This document shows positions 9,371-17,383 of a DNA stretch of 20,740 nucleotides, in pieces. A program made the translations under genes and the position numbers. The notes under the pieces were generated by a model. That model saw only the letters and a program-made list of their open reading frames with translations, ran no database searches and had not been told where the DNA came from. Source of the stretch: Spirogloea muscicola. Lineage: Eukaryota > Streptophyta > Zygnematophyceae > Spirogloeales > Spirogloeaceae. The stretch lies in NCBI GenBank assembly GCA_009602725.1, contig WELB01000325.1, positions 81,083-101,822 of the forward strand. Reading direction: 5' to 3'. The stretch's first letter is position 1; each line of letters opens with the position of its first letter.

Positions 9371-9573
9371 GAAGAAAGTGCTCGCCCATTGAGAATAGGG
9401 GCTGGAACAACCAGCCCGAAAAAGAATGAACAGAGTACGAGAAGGGGGCCAGGGGAAGCGCTAAGTAACAGAAGAAAGTGCTCGCCCATTGAGAATAGGG
9501 GCTGGAACAACCAGCCCGAAAAAGAATGAACAGAGTACGAGAAGGGGGCCAGGGGAAGCGCTAAGTAACAGAA
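9371..9573. repeat. Exact 100-bp tandem duplication
   Basis: Bases 9371-9470 and 9471-9570 are identical as far as I can compare, base by base, and are followed by GAA of a third unit before divergence. Each unit starts GAAGAAAGTGCTCGCCCATT and ends GAAGCGCTAAGTAACA. It contains a GGCTGGAACAACCAGCC hairpin with a short loop. Confidence 0.92.
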
Positions 9574-9590
9574 ACAAAGCTGCTACGAGA

Positions 9591-9650
9591 CACTCAGTAA
9601 CCCCTGCTAAGCAGCCGCAGATCAGAGATGCTGGGCTCCTGGAAGTGGGA
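9591..9650. repeat. Repeat family R, copy 4 (outer part)
   Basis: CACTCAGTAACCCCTGCTAA, then GCAGCCGCAGATCAGAG and GGCTCCTGGAAGTGGGA. It is truncated by a jump into a GGAAGCGCTAAGAAA segment that resembles the linker between other units. Confidence 0.7.
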
Positions 9651-9700
9651 GGAAGCGCTAAGAAAGCAAAGCACACCAAGGAAGAGAGCAGCTGCCAATT

Positions 9701-9728
9701 CACTCAGTAACCCCTGCTAAGCTGCCGC
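9701..9728. repeat. Repeat family R, copy 5 (terminal fragment)
   Basis: Only CACTCAGTAACCCCTGCTAA and a few following bases (GCTGCCGC) match. The repeat cluster stops here, about 130 bases before the first ATG of the second kinase gene. Confidence 0.6.
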
Positions 9729-9856
9729 GTCGTCGGTCGGAGCAGACAGTGTCGCCAGCAGGGTGGCCCTCGTCGGGCGCAGCCAGGGGCCCGCAGCAGA
9801 GCGCCCGGCACACCTAACCAAGCTAGCCCCCCGCGGCCGCCGCCACCTCCGCCGCC
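9729..9856 (+). promoter_or_regulatory. Presumed promoter/5' UTR of the second kinase
   Basis: 128 GC-rich bases separate the last repeat fragment from the first ATG (9857). No TATA box or other core element stands out. In-frame stops (TAG at 9824-9826) lie just upstream of the ATG, whose context is GCCGCCATGC. The assignment rests on position only. Confidence 0.35.
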
Positions 9857-12800
9857 ATGCGCGCGGCGGCGGCNCACGGCCGCAGCGCCTCGGCGGCGGC
9901 GGCGATGGCGGCGTCTCCGGCGCTCCTGGAGCAGCCGGGCTCCGTGATCATCCACCACCACGTCGCGCAGCACACCGCCGCCATCCTGCAGCGGGCGCGC
10001 TCCGGCAGCGAGGTGCTCGACGCCTCCGCTGATTTGCCTCGCCGGACGTCGTCTGGCACTGCGCTGTCTGTCTCTGCGCTTCGCGCCTCTGACTCGCGAG
10101 CCGCCGCCGCCGCCGCCACCGCCGCCGCCTCTGGAGCCGCAGAGCTTGTCCTCGCCGGAGACCTTCGCCGACCACCTGGCCCTTCTGGCGAGCGACGGCG
10201 CCGGCCCCGCGCGCCTGGAGCGGGCCTCGTCGGCGGACCCGGGCGTCATGCACCAGCTCTCTGGCGGGCTCGACCAGCGCCAGTGGTCGCCGGCGAGGTC
10301 AGCTTTCCCCAGCACCACGGAGCCCATGCGGCCTGTGTTGCAGCCGTATCTGCTCGGGAGACGAATGCTGGGGAATTCGCAGCTGATATATTACTATGTA
10401 TGACATACTATAAACCTAGAAGAGCGGCTGTGGAAGCCAGCCAGGTGCATGCAGAGGGTGTCCGAGACCATAGTAGCGGAGCCACAGGGTAGGCAGACGG
10501 GGCGCTCTTAGCACCCCCGTGCCAGCACTGGGAAGTCACATGAAATGATGGGACGCTCGTGACTCGGCTCAGGCTCCTCTCACTGGGCACGAGGCATCTC
10601 TTGACACTTGCGTGCCTGCGATTGTGGCCAGGCTGGAACGCGCGGGCTCGGCGACGAGGTCCAGCGGGGAGTGGATGGCGAGCCAAGGAGAGGCTCCCGA
10701 CAGGTGTGCCACCTCAGGAGCATGTCATGGACATATATATTGTCATGGACAATGTTGGTCAAGTGAGATGGGTAGCCACTGTAGCAAAGCAAGCCAGTAA
10801 CCCAGTTGCGCGTGCTCTCTTGTGGAAGCAATGCTGTGCTCGTCGTGTGCCGGTCACGCGCCGGCCAGTCCTGACGGGGCGGCGCCCTGATGGTCGGCCG
10901 CTGCAGCGAGAACCGGACCCCCGAGCGGGGTAGCGGCCCCGTGTTCCCGACCCGCATGCGGCGTGCGAGCCTGGGCAGCGAGGCGGAGATGTCCGGCATG
11001 TCCAACATGCTCTTCGACGACAGGTGAGGCGGGCTGCGGGCTCCAACTATGCGCTGCTCCGGAGTGGCAAAGTGTAGCTTATGTGAAGGGTCCTGACTGG
11101 TCACGTTGGTGCTCCCCTGGCTCTGTCCCGCTGGGAGCAGCCTGAGCCTGGGCAAGGGCGGCGGCACAGGGCCGCACAGCCTGAGCGACACGGAGATCTC
11201 GTGGCCCGAGGACAGCGAGCTCGCCGCCACGCGCACGCGCCTGCAGCAGGACTCGCAGTCCTACTTTCAGCAGGCCGAGGAGACGTATCAGATCCAGGTG
11301 AACAGTGGACACTACCCGGCCCTGCCAGCGGTGAAGGCTCGGGAGGTCATCAATGTCTGTTGCTGACAAGCGAGGCCGCTGGCGACCGGGGCCAGGTCGC
11401 GGTGGCGCTGCGGGTTATGGCGGATGCGGAGCTGGCGGAGGAGATCGAGGCCGGGCCGGCTGGCCCAGGTGGCACGCCCCTGCTCGAGGACCGCGGAGGC
11501 CCTCTGGCCCGCTCCCGCGAGGTGGCGGCTGCCAACCACGTGAGCATCGCGCCCCGCGGCCCCGCCGAGGCGACTGCATACCGCTACTGGGTGAGTACTG
11601 CTGCACCATTGCATACTATCCAAGTTGTAAGCTTCTATGGGTGCTTCGGCCTTGTGCCAAACCCACCAGCCCCTTATATGAAGAGCCTCGGTGGGTGCTT
11701 GCTTGGTGCTACTGGTGTCGAGCTCACCAAAGCCTGTCTGAAGATGCCGAGCACTATGACCACGCTAGCATTCCTGCCAAGATTGTCCATTATGGTGTTG
11801 TACAGGCTTGAAGCCTTACTTTTGTATTGTAGCTCTCTCCACATCCATGCATCCTTCCTCCTACTGCAAGAGGAAGGCCTGCACATGGCTGGCAGCCGCG
11901 TCCTTCATATCAACTGGCTGTCATGCCGTCCTGCAGCTTTAGTGAGGTCCACCCTGTCACGGGTCATTGACACACAGGTGAATGGCTGCCTGAGCTATGA
12001 GGACCGGCTGGAGGACGGGTTCTTTGACCTGTGGGGCATGTCGCCATACGTGTGGAACATGTGCACTGAGGTGGAGCAGCGCGGCCGCATGCCCAACCTC
12101 GACATACTGCGCAAGCTACACCCATCAGAGGCGGCGTTTGACGTGGCACTTATTGCGCGCGACGTCGACAAGGGGCTCAAGATTCTGGAGGACAGGGCCG
12201 TGGGCTTGGCTTACGCCGCTGCTGACTACCAGACACTTGCCCGCCAGCTCGCCAGGCTGGTTTCCGACCACATGGGGTGAGCAAGTTGAAGCGCAAAACA
12301 TTCTACACCAGAGCTGAGGCAAAGCATAGCCTGCCAATCCTCTACACAGAGAACCCCCTCTGCTCAGCTGTTTTTTCTAGTTGCCTCCTTCTGACCGGGT
12401 ACTGCATGTTGCTGATCTGCTACTGTAGACCACCTTTCTTCCTTCAAGGGGCTAGGTGACTTTACGGTGAAGCACGGCCGTTTGCCATTGCAGGGGCCCT
12501 GCGGAGATGGAGGCTGGCGAGCTCCTGTCAAGATTCCGTGCGCGGATGCGGCAACTCAAGACTTTCCTCAAGAGTGTTGTGCTGCCGATTGGCATGATTG
12601 ATGTTGGCCTCTGCCGGCACCGCACCCTGCTCTTCAAGGTGGGCTGCACCTGCAGCATGTGGCACCTCATGCATGTGGCACTTTGTAGTGTCATGCCCAT
12701 TTAGCTCCCAGGTTGCAACAACTGCAGTGTCCCGGGTACTCTGTGCCGGGGCGTTGAAGCTGTTCACAAGAGGCTGTGTCAAAGAATGTCATGAGACCTG

Positions 12801-15800
12801 GCTAATCTTCTACACAGTAGGCACTTGGTGGAATAGTCCACTGCAGTGGCACCAGCAATGCAGACCACAGAGCACAATGTGACCTGCCTCTCCGTCATAC
12901 GTCTTGCTCTTGGCTTGGAGCAATGCAGGTGCTGGCAGATGCCATGGGCTTGCCGTGCCGCATAAGCAGAGGCTGCAAGCACTGCCGCATGGATGACGGT
13001 GCTTCTTGCATCATGGTTCTCAACAGCGATGAACGGCAAGTAGCACATATTTCAGGCTTCACAATCTTTGGGAGGACACACTTGGTCAATGACACGCAAT
13101 CATGCTGGGTTCTTTGGCTGCTGCTCTTAGACACTTGTGCTCACCAGGCAAATATCTGCCTTCTTAGCTAATTACGTGACTTTGCGCATGTTCACTCAGG
13201 GAGTATGTTGTGGACCTTATTGGGACACCCGGGGAGCTTCTGCCGCTGGAGCCAGGCATCATGGCTTCCAAGAGCCACATAGTCTCCCCGCTGCGCTGCC
13301 CCCAAATCACATCATTTGCGCCCTCGGCCACCAGGTAGACGATCGTGCTGCTGCTTCACGCTTCCCACTACTGGGCTTTGCCTTCTATGAATGGTTAAAA
13401 GAAGCAGAAGGAGATCTCACAGAGCTCTCCAGCATATGCAGTAGCTATGAGCCGCCGGAGTTGGTGTCCCCAGCATCTGGAATCTGGCCTCCGGAGTTCC
13501 TGCGGAGGGGCAACTCGGTTGAGCCCGGCTTCATGAGTCACGACACGATGGCTTTAAGGAGGGGCCGGCACACGCGCAACCACAGGTTGCGCTTAATAAG
13601 CACGTCACTATCTGCCGGCTGTAGGACACCGTCCATTTTCTGACTGTTGTACTAACATCTCCTCAAAACTCCAGACTATCAGTACTGCCTATGCAATTGA
13701 TGAGCACATGATATTTGAGCACACAAATAGGTATACAAGAAATCATGGAAGTCAGCATGATTCCCGTCCCTGCTCTTGCACTCACTTCTCTGCGAGCTCA
13801 AGGTATCTAATTAATTTGCTCTCTTGAGCACAGCTTTGACGGTGTGATGGAACCTTCCGAGCTCCTTCGGAGCGGAAGCGCTCCGCCGGGCGAGGATGGG
13901 ACAGGCGGCAGTGACTCTGCACAGCTGCGTAGGCGACGCCAACTGGCTGCCCTGCCCGAATCTCCGTCTATTGGAGAGCGCCCTAGTCCGATGCCCAGTC
14001 CCCATCTCGTAAGCGCAGCCTTGTGCCACAACTGACTCTTGGTTTATAACACGAGCTTGGAGGTTTTGCTGCTGTGAGCTTGATTGAATGCATAGGCAGC
14101 TCTGGCGCATGAGCAGAAGCAGTGTGCTTGTTCATCAAGGCTTGGCCTTGGATGTGTTGTCGTGCGCACAGGTCCAGCCGATCCTCAAGTTGCCAAGCAG
14201 CGCATCCATGCAAAGTGTTCAGCCTGCAGGAGCTCCAGCAAGACTGCCTTCCATGGACGAATTCATTACTGGATCAATTGGCGGCGCGCTGGAGAAGGGC
14301 ACTGATCTGATGCCTATCATTAGGGACCTGTCAGAAGGGGTGATGGATGTCGGAGACCTGGAGATCGACTGGAATGACATTGAGCTGGGGGAGAAGATTG
14401 GTGCCGGATCCTTTGGCACTGTGCACCGAGGCGACTGGTGTGGCTCTGTAAGGACGACAAGCTCCTCCTTGAACCTGGTCGCTCACGTCTGTCCCACTGT
14501 CACCTGTCATTGTGTGCCTCCTTGGCTTGTCCAAGACTTTGATGCTCGAGCTGACGACGCGCCAAGAACACGGTTATCTTAAAGCACCAACTGTATCACA
14601 AGCTGACCCACATGAGAGATGGCGCATCCCCAGGATGTGGCTGTGAAGATCCTGATCCACCAGGACCTGCACGAGGAAGCCCTCCAAGAGTACCGGGGAG
14701 AGGTGACAGAGCTGCACCAACAGCACAATACAAAGCCGCTTTTCTCCAATACAATGCAATACTTGATCCAAGCGCTCAACGTTCCTGGTAACATGCTTGC
14801 CTCTCTTGCCTCAACAGGTGGCCATCCTCATGAGGCTCAGGCATCCCAACATTGTTCTCTTCATGGGTGCAGTCACCAAGCCTCCCAAGCTGTCCATCAT
14901 CACTGAGTTTCTTCCACGGTTAGTATTCACCAGACCTCAAATTCCAGTTGCAGATGCATGGTCTGCTGAGCTTAGCACTTGTACAAGCTTCAGTTTCTGC
15001 TCGCTATGCATCACCTACTCAGGTATAAGTCTTGTTATCTCCTCGATGTCGATAGTCATTATCATGAGTATCACTATCAATTATCGTGGTAGAATTCCCT
15101 GTGTGCAGAGGGAGCTTGTTCCGGCTGCTCCACAAGCCGGGGGCTCGAGAGCAGCTTGATGAGCGCCGACGCATCCGCATGGCACTGGATGTTGTATGTC
15201 TCTGTGATCCGTGATGTCTGCCTTGGCATTGGCCATATGACACAGTGGCTGTCGATACTCAATCCAAGGCTCGTCTTCATTCTGCATATTTTTGTCTATT
15301 TGCTGGCAAAGCGGGGGCTTGTCGTCCACAGCTTCTTCGGCCTTCCCTGCAGAAGGGATGACATTGCTTCTCTCTTGTCCTCAGGCAAGGGGCATCAATT
15401 ACTTGCACTCCTGCAAGCCTATGATTGTTCATCGAGACCTCAAGTCACCAAACCTTCTTGTTGATAAGAATTGGACTGTCAAGGTATTGTTCTGAGCATT
15501 CTGTGATTGCCTTTGCTGCTGGTAGATAAGTAGCGCAATGCTCTTTCACAAGGTGTGCAAGTTGTGGGTTCACACTACAATGTGCATTCTGTGTGTCTCT
15601 AAGGAGTGAGCCTGGATGCACTATCTACCGATCTTCAGGTTTGCGATTTTGGCCTCTCGAGGTCTAAGCACAGTACTTTCCTCTCATCTAAGTCAGGTGC
15701 GGGCACGGTAAGTTGCTGAGCAAATGCTCTTCTCTTTCCAAGCACATGCACCTCTTAAGCATCCTTGACAAAATTGCTTGACTTTATTCCTGTGAACTGT

Positions 15801-16686
15801 TGGAGTTATTTGTGCCTTCGTGTGTGCCATCACATTAATGTGGCAACAGCCGGAGTGGATGGCACCAGAGGTGCTGAGGAATGAACCATCCGATGAGAAG
15901 TCAGATGTCTACAGCTTTGGGGTCATCCTCTGGGAGCTTGTGACCATGGAGCAGCCATGGCAGGGCATGAACGCTATGCAGGTAAGCATTCAAGCTCGGA
16001 TCTTGACCCGCTAGTTGGATTGGCCTTAGAACAGGACACTGAGTTCACCTCCTTAAGTTGTGTCAAGAAAGCTCCCTCCATAGACTGTAGCTGGTTGTTG
16101 GTAATGTCCATTTGGGTTTTCTGTGATTACAAGTGTTTGCCCACAAGCATAGCAAAGGTCTTATACATGACTGGCCCTGATTGACACACTCAGTGTATGC
16201 GGTGACCAAGATAGAAGATGTTACTACAGTCAGGTACCTGTCAAAGTATTTGTCTCCTGCTGAGCTGGAGGGTGGGGACGCAGGTGGTGGGAGCTGTTGG
16301 CTTCCAAAACCGGCGGCTGGTCATTCCACCTGACATGGATCCTGCATTAGCCTCCATCATTGAATCTTGCTGGGACAAGTGGGTGTCATCTGCACCCTTC
16401 ACAGAGTCAACAAGCTGCATGCTATGCTCGATAACCGAATTATGTTATGCCAGTCAGGAGTCTCTGAGGGCTTGCACACATCACACATAGACAAATTGGA
16501 AAGTAGTAGTATGCTGATTAGGTAGCACGTCCTGCTTCTGTCAGCACCACTGATGGCTGATCACCTTGCATGCACGCATGCAGCAACCCGAGGAAGAGGC
16601 CAAACATGAATCAGATTATGCAACAGTTGAAGCCCTTGCAGAAGCCACTTGTGCCTCCAGGGCCCACCACGCCCTCGGCGACCTGA
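9857..16686 (+). CDS. EDR1/CTR1-like Raf-type MAPKKK, downstream tandem copy
   Basis: Complete paralogue of the first kinase. Exons: 9857-10012, 10101-10297, 10632-10703, 10907-11023, 11141-11297, 11396-11590, 11978-12276, 12494-12638, 12929-13035, 13200-13334, 13442-13585, 13834-14008, 14172-14447, 14634-14702, 14818-14918, 15109-15193, 15385-15483, 15639-15707, 15850-15981, 16284-16378, 16584-16686 (stop TGA); about 975 residues. ATG 9905 is an alternative start. The N-terminal exons (Ala-, Pro- and Ser-rich) are less certain, the third especially. The EDR1/CTR1 domain (about 220-510) has [36 protein letters not shown] (Cys438), [18 protein letters not shown] and MDDGASC. The kinase domain (about 700-960) has [12 protein letters not shown] (Lys730), Glu748, VHRDLKSPN (Asp828), DFG (846-848) and PEWMAPE. 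It should be an active Ser/Thr kinase of the MAPKKK level with an intact regulatory domain. The intron after 13035 is GC-AG. Base 9874 is N. Confidence 0.9.
10101..10130 (+). repeat. CCG trinucleotide run encoding polyproline
   Basis: A near-perfect CCG run at the start of the second exon of the downstream kinase encodes about ten prolines in the chosen frame. The 88-base intron before it (10013-10100, GTGCTC...GCGAG) was chosen because it joins two coding-like frames in phase 0. Confidence 0.6.
13036..13199 (+). other. GC-AG intron in the second kinase
   Basis: The exon ends ...GATGAACG and the intron begins GCAAGT, a donor that matches the consensus except for C at position 2. It ends TTCACTCAG. 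Splicing restores [11 protein letters not shown], matching the first kinase ([10 protein letters not shown]) and the family pattern. No GT donor nearby gives this. Confidence 0.85.
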
Positions 16687-16930
16687 TCTCCGTTGATGTT
16701 TCACTGTGTTCGAGTACTCTCGGTACTCGATCCAGGCTTCCAACCCTTCAACTACTGTGAGCTTCCAACCGTTACCGTTACCGTGATGTACACACTTTGT
16801 ACACATACATAATATGTGTGCAATGTAGCGCCATGGAGTAGCAGGCAGCACTATGGACCATCGGACTTTCATTGAGCCATCACGCATAGGAAACAATTGC
16901 ATTCTTTGTAGGACCTAGTCCCTCCTGTAA
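16687..16930 (+). other. 3' UTR of the second kinase, ending at a TGTAA signal
   Basis: From the TGA to TGTAA (16926-16930), the chlorophyte-type poly(A) signal. The 244-base length is ordinary. It contains a perfect 8-bp inverted repeat, TCGAGTAC/GTACTCGA (16710-16730, 5-base loop), and a direct repeat of GCTTCCAACC about 25 bases apart. No coding potential was seen. Confidence 0.6.
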
Positions 16931-16949
16931 TCACCAGAAACTGGTGATT
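16929..16949. repeat. Perfect 9-bp hairpin overlapping the TGTAA signal
   Basis: AATCACCAG (16929-16937) and CTGGTGATT (16941-16949) pair perfectly across an AAA loop. The last two A of TGTAA form the base of the stem. It lies between two converging genes. Confidence 0.8.
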
Positions 16950-17383
16950 CCTAGAGTCCTAGTAAGAGCTTCCTTGCCAGCTCGGCAAGTCCGATTTTTG
17001 CTATTCAAAGGCTTCCATAACAGCCTTCGCAGTCGCACAATGAAGTCTCTACTGGAAGAATGGAGAGTGCTGTGCCAAAGTCTCATGTACAGGGAGATGC
17101 AGAAAGAGCTGTGGCAGAGGCTGGCATCAAGCCTACTAAGACTGTCATGATGTTGTTTGAAAATCGCAAGCATTCGGAGCTTCACTTAGCAACAGAAGCA
17201 GCAGCCAACGTGGCATGTCTTAGTGGCACCAATTGAAGATGCTATGCGCAGACAGGTGCAAGAATGGGGGCAGCTTAGGCATACATGGATGTATGCTGGA
17301 GGTGTGCTGGAGGTTGGCAGGCTAAGGGCGAGGTGAACTTGGTCTACTATCTTGCATATAACGCTCAAATTCTGCACTAGTGG
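16950..17383. other. Convergent 3'-3' intergenic region
   Basis: About 430 bases between the end of the second kinase and the stop of the oxidoreductase. No TGTAA was found on the minus strand after the oxidoreductase stop, so its poly(A) site is not located. Open frames of 60-85 codons on both strands show no recognisable domain. Confidence 0.5.

Noticed and set aside
7433-9570. Possible CRISPR-like array
   Set aside because: Repeat spacing and length are irregular, orientation changes, and the context is an intron-rich eukaryotic locus.
9704-10327. Minus-strand frame of 207 codons over the 5' end of the second kinase
   Set aside because: It is Arg/Gly/Ala-rich antisense of GC-rich exons and repeats, ends in a repeat fragment, and shows no domain. 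The plus strand has a spliced gene with family motifs downstream.
13433-13442. Alternative acceptor at 13432 for exon 10 of the second kinase
   Set aside because: Not excluded: it would add three residues (ICS) in frame. The acceptor at 13441 was kept for simplicity; either gives the same downstream protein.
16931-17185. Frames of 68 (plus) and 84 (minus) codons in the convergent intergenic region
   Set aside because: Short, overlapping on opposite strands, and without recognisable domains.
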